Part shown: piece after piece, positions 49,218 through 57,510 of the stretch
Numbering within the stretch: position 1 is the stretch's first letter
Layout: every line of letters begins with the position of its first letter
Assembly: GCA_040954595.2 (NCBI GenBank)
Contig: CM082598.2
Coordinates: 8,804,001 to 8,868,000, forward strand
Origin: Balanoglossus misakiensis
Lineage: Eukaryota > Hemichordata
Direction: 5' to 3'
Length of the DNA: 64,000 nt
Translations under genes and position numbers: made by a program
The notes under the pieces: generated by a model
Told to the model about the DNA's origin: nothing
Databases searched by the model: none
The model's input: the letters and a program-made list of their open reading frames with translations, nothing else

Positions 49218-49451
49218 TGAAACATCAAGACGACCATGACATTCCATGCACACTGTGCACCCCGGGCTAATTCCAGAGATTTCTCCAGCACAAATCTTGG
49301 ATTCGAACGCGTGCACAAATTTTACGCAGATAGAAACTTGGGCGGCCATGTCACATGACGTCATCATCGACACTGCCTGAGCGATAGAGCAGTCAGTAGA
49401 AATTCCTAGTCTACCGTCTTTGATAAAATTTGCACCCGGACTGCTGGCCAA
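49218..49451 (-). CDS. Possible first coding exon of an unidentified minus-strand gene
   Basis: A minus-strand open frame begins at 49451 or, more plausibly, at the ATG at 49349, which lies in the context GTGACATGG. From that ATG it gives 44 codons starting MAAQVSICVKFVHAFESKIC, containing PGCTVCMECHGRLDVS and ending exactly at a consensus donor (TTTCA then GTGAGTA, intron starting at 49217, phase 0). The CxxCxxC pattern could be part of a metal-binding module, but I do not recognise the protein. The region is CpG-richer than its neighbours and contains the CRE palindrome TGACGTCA at 49356-49363 and a TCACATGAC box. No downstream exon was identified in the lower coordinates, so the call rests on composition, the start and the donor only. 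Confidence 0.4.
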
Positions 49452-49640
49452 TACTTGATAATATTTCCATTTTGAGGGCTTGGCGCCCCTTCAAACCGCC
49501 CGCGAAAGTTCACGAATCTGTCCAGCCAAAACTCTCGTCGTATTGTTGTCCAAACTCAACTTTCCATGACACCGCCACCATAGCAATCGTCAGCCATTAA
49601 TCATACACGCATGCGCACCGCCCCCAACGACAACCATGTG
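49356..49640. promoter_or_regulatory. CpG-richer putative promoter region
   Basis: It holds a perfect CRE palindrome (TGACGTCA at 49356-49363), an overlapping E-box-like TCACATGAC, GCGCCCC and CGCCCGCG blocks near 49480-49505, and CATGCGCACCGCCCCC near 49610. This composition, next to a start codon with a strong donor, fits a promoter firing to the left. Experimental support is lacking. Confidence 0.35.
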
Positions 49641-50607
49641 AAACCCTGATGTGAAACTGACAGTAGTAACATGAGTAATGCGGAGTACATTGTACTGAGG
49701 ACCATGTAATTGGGACTTTGGTGTTTGTTAATGAATGGCCTGGGTAATACAATAAACCCACTGAAAACCGCACTGGGCAAGAACAATTGTATTAGTGCGA
49801 CAAGTGTCGCACTACAACTATTAAACAGTGTATTACTACATGTCTTATGAATTTGCAAAAATTCACAATTCCAAATTCTAAATTCCAAAAGAATCGGATT
49901 AAAACCTGGGTTACCCGTAGGAATATTCTTACCAAATTTCAAATCAATCCCATAAGCAGTTTCAGAGAAATCAATATTTTTTTTCAAAAGTGGCAAAGAC
50001 AGAAATACATGTACATAAATATCACCAAAATTGTACAAATTAATTGCAAACAATGTATTTTGGCGGGGATCTCACGCCATAAATAAGTTCGGGCGGGATT
50101 TCATTTTTCGTAAATTATAGCTAAGTGTACACATGTTCCGTTCTTGCAGTGAATTATTACAGAAAGAAATATATTTTAAAGAACAAATTATTATTAATCG
50201 CACAATTAGCACAGCCCGGGCTGGCAGGTTCACGTAACGTTGCTTGGATAAGCCTACTATTGATACATTCGAGGCGGCTGCCCGCCGCTACACTTACTAA
50301 CGTTACAGGAATGTGTAGCCCGCCGCCCGCAAAATACACCCAGAGCTTTCCCAACTAAAGTCTACGGCCCCTGTCCCATTCCCGCCGCTGGCTGCGCTAC
50401 GCTAAAAGAATCCACAGTCTTTTGTGACTAGGCTGGGGGATCTTACATAGAAGTAATAGTTCACACGGGGCTAGCAAAACTTCCAACAAGCAAGGAGACG
50501 CAGCGGAGATGCAGCGACCATCAAAAAGAACCTGTCTTCGTCGCTGATTCTTATGAACATGGGGTTTTCCAAACACAGGATGTAAGTAGATCCACGGTGC
50601 TGAAGTT
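49641..50607 (+). other. Stretch with a dispersed-repeat fragment and a CpG-richer segment
   Basis: Bases 49895-50010 match the body of the dispersed family (GGGTTACCCGTAGGAATATT, CCAAATTTCAAATCAATCCC). Bases 50210-50560 are CpG-richer, with CCCGCCGC blocks, and may mark another promoter or an old GC-rich element. No reading frame is convincing. Confidence 0.4.
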
Positions 50608-50665
50608 ATTCTCGTTTTCGTATTCGTGTTCATTCTCGTATTCGTTTTCGTATTGGAGTCACTGA
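50608..50665 (+). repeat. Degenerate TTCGTA hexamer repeat
   Basis: Variants of ATTCTCG, TTTTCGTATTCG and GTTCATTCTCGTATTCG follow each other. A shorter relative (TTCATTTTCGTATTCGTATT) is at about 50876-50900. Confidence 0.8.
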
Positions 50666-51265
50666 CAGAAGCGAGGTATTTTTAGCCCCTGATTCCACCA
50701 GGAAACAGAAATTTACAGGGTGTATACAAATTTGCTTACTTTCATTGTATGTTAAAATAACTGTACATGTCGGGGATTCTGCAATTTTGAAATAAAAGCC
50801 TTCTTTTGACGTTTTGGAAGGAAAAGGTGTTTTCCCCGAATTGGAGGAAAGAACCCCAAAACAAACTTTGAGATTTTCATTTTCGTATTCGTATTCGCCT
50901 AGCGCCTTACCACGTGGACCAAGGGTACGGGCACTTGAGATGTGCTGTAATTATTACTTTCAGAGGACATTTCTGCTGATCGGATGGCCTAGATCTGGTA
51001 TTTCTACCTGTTTCAAGTGTTTGATTCCTACAGATATGCCAGGTACTTTATTGAACGTTCATATCATATGCAAACATAATGACCATCTCTCACTCTCAGT
51101 GACAGTCTCACTCTTCTCTCTCCCTCTCTAACTCTCTTTAAGTCTTTATCAACTTTGTCAAGTTTAAATTGGTTACTACAGGCACTGGTATTTATGAAAA
51201 GAGAAATGCCAAAGAGCCTGTCCTGCCCCTGTTTTGAAGAGACTTCTTGTCTCACAACGCACACT
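50666..51265 (+). other. Gene-free stretch
   Basis: A CTCTCACTCTCAGTGACAGT / CTCTCTCCCTCTCTAACTCTC pyrimidine run lies at 51085-51140. No gene is recognisable. Confidence 0.4.
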
Positions 51266-51350
51266 AGCTGCAGTTCAGTAGCTCGAGGTTTTGCCTTGGT
51301 TTGTGTGTTAGACAAACCAAGGCAAAACCTCGAGCTACTGAACTGCAGCT
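51266..51350. repeat. Perfect 39-bp inverted repeat with 7-base loop
   Basis: The left arm (51266-51304) opens AGCTGCAGTTCAGTAGCTCG and closes TTGCCTTGGTTTGT; the right arm (51312-51350) is its exact reverse complement; the loop is GTGTTAG. I found no mismatch. It could be a foldback element, a cruciform site, or a hairpin precursor if transcribed. Confidence 0.9.
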
Positions 51351-52226
51351 TAAGTTTAAACGCACACATGTAAATCCCAAACAATGAGAGTTATTTATAG
51401 TAAAGCAATTAATTTTATTCCAATACTTCTAATGTACTACTATCTGCAAACATAACTATTTACAAGCAAGTGTTTTTATTAACAGATGTTCAACAAGTAG
51501 TTTCCAAAATATAAGAAAAACAAATGCAACTCCATAGTGGAAAAAATACAGTGAGTATCATCTTACAAACACTGATAACAGTGTTTTGATATCAACTGGA
51601 TGGTTGAAGATCAACTTTTGTACAATAAATTTATTCAAAAGAATAATAGACTCGGGTTATGTTTATGAATAACACAAATTCTTAGCTATGGTATAAATTC
51701 CATGTATTGTGTAAACAGCCTTCAAATTCAATCTAATAAAATAGTTCCTGGGGAACATTGAAATACAATACGGGGTATTTTGCAACACTATTAAATTAGT
51801 TGACCTCAAAAAAACTTCCAATTTTCACAGATATTCATTGAATTCTACTCGTAATGATAGCCCTGAACTAATGCCACATTTGTGAAACAGTTTAAAGTCT
51901 GCAGGAACTCAAAGAATGTTCAATTCATTTTTAATATATCCTGCAATTTCCAAACATCTCATATTGTAAGGAAAACAAGAAATCATTGTCCTCATCACAA
52001 AGGAGTTCTGTTCCATGTGTTTCAGTAGATAAAAACTAAACTTTCCAATTGGTATACATGTAGGCACATATCCACCAGCTTTTCCAATTTGTGCAGAGGA
52101 AACCATATTTTAGTGTGGCATCGATTTATTACTAGTATATAAACCGTGTTCAAACTTAAACTTACACACTCTATTCCTTACACACTTCTCTCTCATTAAA
52201 ATACATAATCATCTATATGAACTTCT
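51351..52226 (+). other. Gene-free stretch downstream of the main gene
   Basis: AT-rich DNA without recognisable elements. It lies beyond the polyadenylation signal of the minus-strand gene. Confidence 0.45.
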
Positions 52227-52232
52227 TTTATT
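52227..52232 (-). terminator. Polyadenylation signal AATAAA of the transposase-like gene
   Basis: The minus strand reads AATAAA about 70 bases after the stop codon at 52301, inside TTTTAAAATAAAAGAAG. The distance suits a short 3' untranslated region. Confidence 0.55.
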
Positions 52233-52300
52233 TTAAAAGTAAAATCATGAAAAGTTATAGTTCATGGGCCTTTAAAGTCACAGGAACTCTTCTTTTTGAC

Positions 52301-52505
52301 TTATGTGTGGCTGTCTGAAACCACTAAATATAACAGTTGATACATGTACCCATGTGGTGGTTCCCCACGTAGTACTCGGATTCCTGATGCTGGGTTGAGA
52401 TATTCACTCATACCATCATAGATGTACCAAGCTCCATTGCTCACATTTCTAAAAATGCAAATGAAGTGGCTTCCATTTCCCATGGTGCATGCAAATACCA
52501 AGTAC
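52301..52505 (-). CDS. Segment 7: last exon with peptidase His box
   Basis: The acceptor TTGTACCTTGCAG precedes 52505 and joins in phase 2 to give VYLVFACTMGNGSHFICIF. The candidate catalytic His is at 52468-52466 in GNGSHFI, followed about 15 residues later by AWYIYDGM, whose Asp could be the third residue of the triad. This G-x-H-(F/Y) then W-Y-x-(Y/F)-D spacing is the standard His box of C19-type peptidases and of the SUMO peptidase USPL1. The exon ends with LLYLVVSDSHT and a stop at 52301-52303. Confidence 0.75.
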
Positions 52506-52718
52506 CTGCAAGGTACAAAAATGGGGAAATAGTATTCATTTATACTGGGATACAAAACAAAGGGAACAAACAAATCCTACTAAATTCTTTTCCAGGTTTT
52601 ATTGATACAAATATTGCAGCTGTACCTTGTATAAAGCATATCATAAATACAGGCACATTTTAATATCAATTTTCTCAAGGCAATGGGCATTGTATGTGTG
52701 TAAATATATATAACTTAC

Positions 52719-52880
52719 ACTTTGTCTTCAATGACCACTTTCTCAGGTATCTCTTTGACTGATGTGAATCGTGTGTGTGTTTCTGCCGGGTATGCAATGT
52801 CTATCACAATCACTGGGGGAATGCCACTTTCGGATGTTGCTTTGGTTAACTTTAGATTGCCTGGACAGTAAGAGATAACC
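52719..52880 (-). CDS. Segment 6: peptidase-like domain, penultimate exon
   Basis: The acceptor TTTTTTTCACAG precedes 52880. The exon reads VISYCPGNLKLTKATSESGI followed by PPVIVIDIAYPAET, a hydrophobic strand pattern like the central sheet of USP folds, and ends at a strong donor GTAAGT (intron from 52718). Cys in SYCPG could pair with the CxxxxC of the first peptidase exon. Confidence 0.72.
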
Positions 52881-53422
52881 CTGTGAAAAAAAGCAAAAAC
52901 ATATGTAATTTTAATAATCAACCCACACAATTTGTTTTCCTTGTCTGCATACCCTGAAGGGATTATACATTATCTGATACTAACACAAATGCACATTGGC
53001 GCAAAGTGACATAAAGTGTAACAAATTAGATTGATGTACATGTAGTTTAAAATTACCATATATCTGTTGTTAAGAATTCCAGGTAAATTTCAGTACCTGC
53101 TGGTGCATTTGATAGTTAGTAGCAGCACTGAAGGACTCATAATGCTGTCTTATTACATGCCTTGATTTTGTACAAATTATTGCACTGAATTGAAGAACAT
53201 CCCGCATATTTCCTCAGATTCAAGATTGAATTTTGTCTGCTACTGTTTCATCCATGTGCCAGTGCACCCTCAATCCGATTTCACTCAGTTTTAAATTTTT
53301 TTTATTGATCATTGTATAAAATGACAAAACTACTGCAAAATTACTTACTATAAAATGTTTTGTCTTCTAAGATGTAGATGTACATGTTTAATAAAAATAT
53401 TTACAGCTCGACATGTACACAC

Positions 53423-53611
53423 CTTTGCTTTGGAATCAACTGTGATCCTTCTTCAACTAGTTCGTCTGCAACAACTCTTCTTGTTTTCTGTGTTTCAGAT
53501 GGATTTGGAATGACCTGGTAACACACTGCAACCTTTTGTCCAAGACCAAACCAGTAGTTCAAGGCAGTCTGAAGGTATTCCTTCTTACCAGAAGGAATGT
53601 GGCGCATGTCA
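53423..53611 (-). CDS. Segment 5: peptidase-like domain, middle exon
   Basis: The acceptor TCCATTCCAG precedes 53611; joining in phase 2 gives a Ser codon followed by DMRHIPSGKKEYLQTALNYW. The exon continues KVAVCYQVIPNPSETQKTRR and ends at AAGCAAAG with donor GTGTGT (intron from 53422). The length is 63 codons. It lies within the insertion between Cys and His boxes, as is common for ubiquitin-specific peptidases. Confidence 0.72.
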
Positions 53612-53911
53612 CTGGAATGGATTGAAAGAAAATGCCATTTAGTGCAAGTTTCATATTAAAAAGTAAGTACAAGAGTACTGGTATGTTGTATTTTATTTGT
53701 CCCTGTGAATTGGCCTCTCTAGTGTCAGTCTGCCAGGAGCCATTACTGAGACATTCTTGAGCCAATTTCATTCAAACTTGTTTCATCATGTACTTGAACA
53801 ACTTTCAGACCTCATTTGCATGGTAGCTTACTTGACATTTATAAATTCAAGTCAATTTTATACCTGTGACCAGTGATGAAAGGAATTGTAAATTAAGACT
53901 TTCTAACTAAC

Positions 53912-54846
53912 CTCATACTTGGTAGGGTAGGCATCTCTTGTGTTATTCGTTTGGGACAATTATCCATTGAGCATCTCCATGTCCTTGATATTGTTTGATT
54001 TGCTGTCAGTAGAGGTTGTAAATAGGTTAGTTCTGTTCCCCAGTAGTTCAGGACACCATCCACTGGCTGGACGTTAAACTGAAATAACCATGTTGCTTTT
54101 CCTTGTGACCACTGATTTTGCAAGAAGTACTGATGTGCTTTCAGCAGAGTCTTGTTTGCTTCAGTGCTCTGGTTGATGAACCATTGTAGAACTTTGGTAT
54201 TATTGCTCAATATCAAGTGGTATATCATCAGCATATTATCTGCCGGGCATGTATTGGTCATTTTTACCATGGTGCCGTCTGTAGCCATTGATGACCCATT
54301 CCACGGGAGACTTTGATGGGTGGGGCCAGTGTTGATGACTTTACATGTAGCTGCTGAATTTTGTACATCTGCGTTTGTTCTACCAGTGGTTCTACCAGTA
54401 CGTCCAGTTAACCTTCCCTCAGGCTCTTGCTTGAATGGTTCTTTCACCTCTTGTGGCTGTTGTTGTTCCAGCTTTGATTTTTTGGCTGATGGTTCCTTCA
54501 GAGGTGTTTTTGGTGGATTGTAGTATGTACCCTGTTTTTTGGAAGTGGTCAACCTTCTGTGCCAGGATTCTTCTGCATCTTCCACTGTGACACCAGATTT
54601 TGTTGATACATGTATCTTATTTGATTTCAATATCAATATGGCGATGTCTTCCAGTCTCGGTTTGATTGATCTGTACATCACGGCACAGAATTTGGCCATT
54701 TTCAGTTGGATTTTCCTGTTGAGAATGTGGATTTTGACCTCTCTCATCCAGTTTTCTGCAACTGCATTTGTTGCCCTGGTTTCAGTTATCTGTGGTGACT
54801 CAGACACGAACACATCCTGATACCGTCGCAGGTTTCCCAGCATCAA
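53912..54846 (-). CDS. Segment 4: catalytic Glu, basic linker and peptidase Cys box
   Basis: Coding resumes at NLRRYQDVFVSES, so segment 3 connects near 54825 after one surplus base. TRATNAVAENWMREVK holds the probable catalytic Glu (residue 31, 54756-54754), matching the N-x-x-E-x-x-x-x-x-K pattern of DDE transposases. A Lys/Gln/Pro-rich linker (residues 100-165) includes three RTGRT-like motifs. Then VKMTNTCPADNMLMIYHLIL resembles the Cys box of ubiquitin/SUMO-specific peptidases, with the candidate nucleophile Cys200 (54249-54247). CSMDNC at 292-297 may start a zinc-binding insertion. The exon ends ATGAG with donor GTTAGT (intron from 53911). Confidence 0.7.
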
Positions 54847-56275
54847 CCCACTCCATAAATAATGGGAAAAGTGGAAGGTAGTTGTCTCTCAGGTCTTCAA
54901 TGTATGCTCTGCTTTGGTACGGATTTAATTTCTGGTCTGATGGCCCATGTTTGGCAACTGGAGAGGCACTTGAAGATTTGATCACTTCTGTAAAGTGTTG
55001 ATAGAAAGGAGACCTTTTCCTGATACTCTGTCCTTCATTTGTTGTATCCTCTGGAATTTCAGAGCTTGTGATTTCAGCGTCAACATCAGTAAGTTTCATT
55101 ATCTTGGCCTTCAACCTCACCAAGCTTGCTTCCATTGTAGCTGTGCGCCATGGTGATGTTGAAACCATAGTGATGTGATGAACAATATCAGTCCCTTCAT
55201 GTAGGCTGGTACAGTTCTGTAGCAGGCCAGTAACAAACAACAGGAACTTCCGTAGAGATTTATCAGGGCATTTCTTCACCAGATTTCGGCTGATGGCATG
55301 GATAAAATGGGCAGCGCAGATGTGTATTACTGTGAATGATGTGCGGGTCTTACATTTACCATTAATTATGTCCCAGGACTTCTGTAGATAGTTGTTGATA
55401 TCTTCAGCATTGAATGCCAATAAGACGGCTTGAATTATTGCCCAGCTGAAGTCCATTTCAACTCTTTGTGGTGTAGCAAGTGTGCCAGACATTTTCTTGG
55501 CAGCTCTCTGAAATTTCATGAGAAAATGAGTAATGGATGGTATTGAGTGATCGCTTGTTAGCATTTCTCCCAATGGTATCGGTGGTTTACAAGTGACCAA
55601 GTCCAAGCCTTTATTTCCAGTCACCAGTGCGTAGTAAAGAATTTGTTTCTTGATAGTTGGTGGAGATTTGACTACAGATCCTGTGGCATCTATGTGCAGA
55701 AAAGAATTCTTTCTTTGGCACAACTTGTTGTACAGGAGAACTTGCTTCTCTGTATAGTTGATCACCTGTAGTGGCTGAAAATGGATTTCTTGGATGTAAC
55801 CGCAAATGGTTTTCCCTTTAATTTCTTCATTTAAACTATTCATCGTGTTAATAAGATCTTCAAATTGATCCTTTGATGTTTCACCTTTGCAGTTTTCTTC
55901 GGATGAAATTTTCTGGTACACCAGTTTTGATTTTATCTTTGACAGATTTCCGAAGATGACTGCTTCCTTATTAGTATCTCTTAGACAGTTGAGTCTGTAT
56001 TCACTCGGACTTTGGTTGACAAGTTGTGGACCAATTTCTGCCCTTTCATCACTCCTGATGTGTCGAGAATATTGTGTGCCTTTTTGATGCTTGATGAATC
56101 CACCACAAGTGACTTCTACTGAAACTGGTCTGTTATCATTTGGTTCATTTATAATGATGAACTTAACTTCTGACATAATTGGTGCTTGCATCTTGCCAGT
56201 ATGGTGCAAAAGGGAGCACTGCTTTTGCGAGAACCTTTCTTTAGGACCCTGTTGCTGTAGAAGACTAATACACAC
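54800..56275 (-). CDS. Segment 3: Mutator-like DDE transposase core
   Basis: Numbered from its first methionine (56275), meaningful coding begins at about residue 37 (VKFIIINEPNDNRPVSVEV). FLHIDATGSVVKSP carries the first catalytic Asp at 196 (55690-55688). VEMDFSWAIIQAVLLAFN carries the second at 275 (55453-55451). VIHICAAHFIHAI has the CxxH pair (C320, H323) typical of Mutator-like transposases between the second Asp and the Glu. The stretch GSVVKS...YYALVTG fits the family's RNase H-like fold. It closes with LFPLFMEWVDAG, after which the frame is lost (a stop at 54800). Phantom/NOF or KDZ relatives are possible alternatives to MULE in the strict sense. Confidence 0.72.
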   Translation of the reverse strand: MCISLLQQQGPKERFSQKQCSLLHHTGKMQAPIMSEVKFIIINEPNDNRPVSVEVTCGGFIKHQKGTQYSRHIRSDERAEIGPQLVNQSPSEYRLNCLRDTNKEAVIFGNLSKIKSKLVYQKISSEENCKGETSKDQFEDLINTMNSLNEEIKGKTICGYIQEIHFQPLQVINYTEKQVLLYNKLCQRKNSFLHIDATGSVVKSPPTIKKQILYYALVTGNKGLDLVTCKPPIPLGEMLTSDHSIPSITHFLMKFQRAAKKMSGTLATPQRVEMDFSWAIIQAVLLAFNAEDINNYLQKSWDIINGKCKTRTSFTVIHICAAHFIHAISRNLVKKCPDKSLRKFLLFVTGLLQNCTSLHEGTDIVHHITMVSTSPWRTATMEASLVRLKAKIMKLTDVDAEITSSEIPEDTTNEGQSIRKRSPFYQHFTEVIKSSSASPVAKHGPSDQKLNPYQSRAYIEDLRDNYLPLFPLFMEWVDAGKPATVSGCVRV

Positions 56276-56576
56276 TTGTCATTTACAACAGATAGTTTTT
56301 CGTTGAAAAGATCACTCCATCTTCCCTCCAACCTTCTCTGTCCATTTCTGTACATTGTTGTAGGTTTTATGTTTTCCCATTCAGAATGTGTTAATGCAAA
56401 TTTGAGAAAAGATGCACATTTTTTGGTCATGTTTTGGCCTTTCGGAATTTCCACATCCAGTATGGATTCCACCATAGTTTCATCTAGAATTGGTTGATTT
56501 TTCATATCTTGAAAATGATGATCAGCTTCTGACTGTGTATCAGTTACATCTTGCTTACATTCTGTAGATGCCTTCT
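56149..56576 (-). CDS. Segment 2: linker and start of the transposase region
   Basis: The frame is open from about 56576 (ASTECKQDVTDTQSEADHHF) through a methionine at 56505 to a stop at 56149. It contains VESILDVEIPKGQNMTKKCA, WENIKPTTMYRNGQRRLEGR and KCVLVFYSNRVLKKGSRKSS. The end RCKHQLCQK gives a CxxxxC pair that may bind zinc; after it the natural continuation (VKFIIINEP) is in another frame. Uninterrupted similarity of style across the breaks, and no splice signals at them, favour single-base indels over introns. Confidence 0.65.
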
Positions 56577-57509
56577 GGTGGGAGATTTGATTGGTGTGGA
56601 CTGGTATCCATATTTCCCAGGTGACATTGCATCATCACTGTCATATGTTGCTGGTCTATCATCTGCCAAAGTGGGAGATTTGATTGGTGTGGACTGGTAT
56701 CCATATTTCCCAGGTGACATTGCATCATCACTGTCATATGCTGGTGGTCTATCATCTGCCAAAGTGGGAGATTTGATTGGTGTGGACTGGTATCCATATT
56801 TCCCAGGTGACATTGCATCATCACTGTCATATGTTGCTGGTCTATCATCTGCCAAAGTGGGAGATTTGATCGGTGTGGACTGGTATCCATATTTCCCAGG
56901 TGACATTGCTTGTGAACTCGCATCATTAGTCAAGCATTGAAGTTCTTCACTTTTACTTTGGTTGTTTGTCAGTCCGTGAGATGTTCGGTGAGCCTGTCTT
57001 GTACTCTCTGAGCCTTTTGAAGATTTACATTGGTGTGTATCCAGGTTATGTTCATTTTGAGGCATCTGAATAATTGGTCCTGTGTCTTGTTGAACACTTG
57101 TGACATGTAATTTCCCTTTTAATACCAATTTTCCAATAACTGTCCCTGACAGTTCCAATTCTAAGAGACTTTCTTGGCTAGCGCTGTTGGCAGGAGTATC
57201 TGAAAGTATCTTAATGTTTGGTAGTTTAGGGTTTGTGGCCGCAGTGCAGTTTTTGTTTGGATTCCGTTCATTTTCACTCGGCAACGGGTCTTTCTCAATT
57301 TTCTGTGTGTTTTTGGTTTCTTCAGGCAGTGTTTCTTTGATAGCCTTATACTTGTCACAGTAGAATTGTGGTAACTGTTTTGCCTTTCTATTGGTAAATT
57401 TCTGGCATCTGGGATGAAACCAGCCATCACAACCATCGCATCCAACAATGCATTGGCCAGCTTTCCATAATTTATTGCAGGTTCTACAAAACACATCTTT
57501 GTTACTCAT
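56544..57509 (-). CDS. Segment 1: N-terminal PHD finger and Ser/Pro repeats
   Basis: The frame starts MSNKDVFCRTCNKLW. An acceptor (ATCACATTGACAG, ending at 57511) lies one base before the ATG, so the exon begins at 57510 and a 5' UTR intron is likely. Residues 8-54 form a PHD-type pattern: C8, C11, C24, C27, H32, C35, C51, with the eighth ligand position occupied by Tyr54 where a cysteine is expected. PHD fingers usually bind histone H3 tails. A low-complexity polar region follows (about 60-190), then four near-identical 31-residue repeats with SPGKYGYQSTPIKSPT. The frame ends in a stop at 56544 shortly after the last repeat, where reading continues in another frame. Confidence 0.75.
   Translation of the reverse strand: MSNKDVFCRTCNKLWKAGQCIVGCDGCDGWFHPRCQKFTNRKAKQLPQFYCDKYKAIKETLPEETKNTQKIEKDPLPSENERNPNKNCTAATNPKLPNIKILSDTPANSASQESLLELELSGTVIGKLVLKGKLHVTSVQQDTGPIIQMPQNEHNLDTHQCKSSKGSESTRQAHRTSHGLTNNQSKSEELQCLTNDASSQAMSPGKYGYQSTPIKSPTLADDRPATYDSDDAMSPGKYGYQSTPIKSPTLADDRPPAYDSDDAMSPGKYGYQSTPIKSPTLADDRPATYDSDDAMSPGKYGYQSTPIKSPTRRHLQNVSKM
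56573..56930 (-). repeat. Four 93-bp in-frame repeats in the gene
   Basis: Copies begin GGGAGATTTGATTGGTGTGG (plus strand) at 56580, 56673, 56766 and 56859, exactly 93 bp apart and nearly identical. They encode DDAMSPGKYGYQSTPIKSPT plus about 11 residues. Each unit has three Ser/Thr-Pro sites. The high identity points to recent unit expansion. The first frame break lies at the edge of the array. Confidence 0.92.
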
Positions 57510-57510
57510 C

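Larger units (their letters stand above)
52301..57510 (-). pseudogene. PHD finger / Mutator-like transposase / USP-like peptidase gene (coding part, with three frame breaks)
   Basis: This is a gene model built from seven minus-strand open segments, all in the same order as one long protein of about 1,400 residues: PHD-type finger, four 31-residue repeats, Cys-rich region, DDE transposase core with CxxH, basic linker, and a C-terminal cysteine-peptidase-like module. The last three introns have consensus borders and identical phase (phase 2), so the 3' part is spliced and intact. The large 5' exon is broken by three single-base shifts near 56570, 56165 and 54825. Expected roles, from family knowledge, are DNA cleavage and strand transfer by the transposase and removal of ubiquitin or SUMO by the peptidase. 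It could be a recently dead autonomous element, a domesticated gene, or an intact gene with assembly indels. Terminal inverted repeats were not found. Confidence 0.75.

Noticed and set aside
54820-54835. GGGAAAC heptamer at the segment 3/4 junction as a programmed -1 frameshift site
   Set aside because: The reading frame going in is GGG AAA CCT, not the G GGA AAC phase needed for canonical -1 slippage, and the required change is +1. A surplus A is the simpler explanation.
54320-57363. Plus-strand open frames across the transposase-like gene
   Set aside because: They are shadows of the minus-strand coding sequence, which alone carries recognisable motifs and splice sites.
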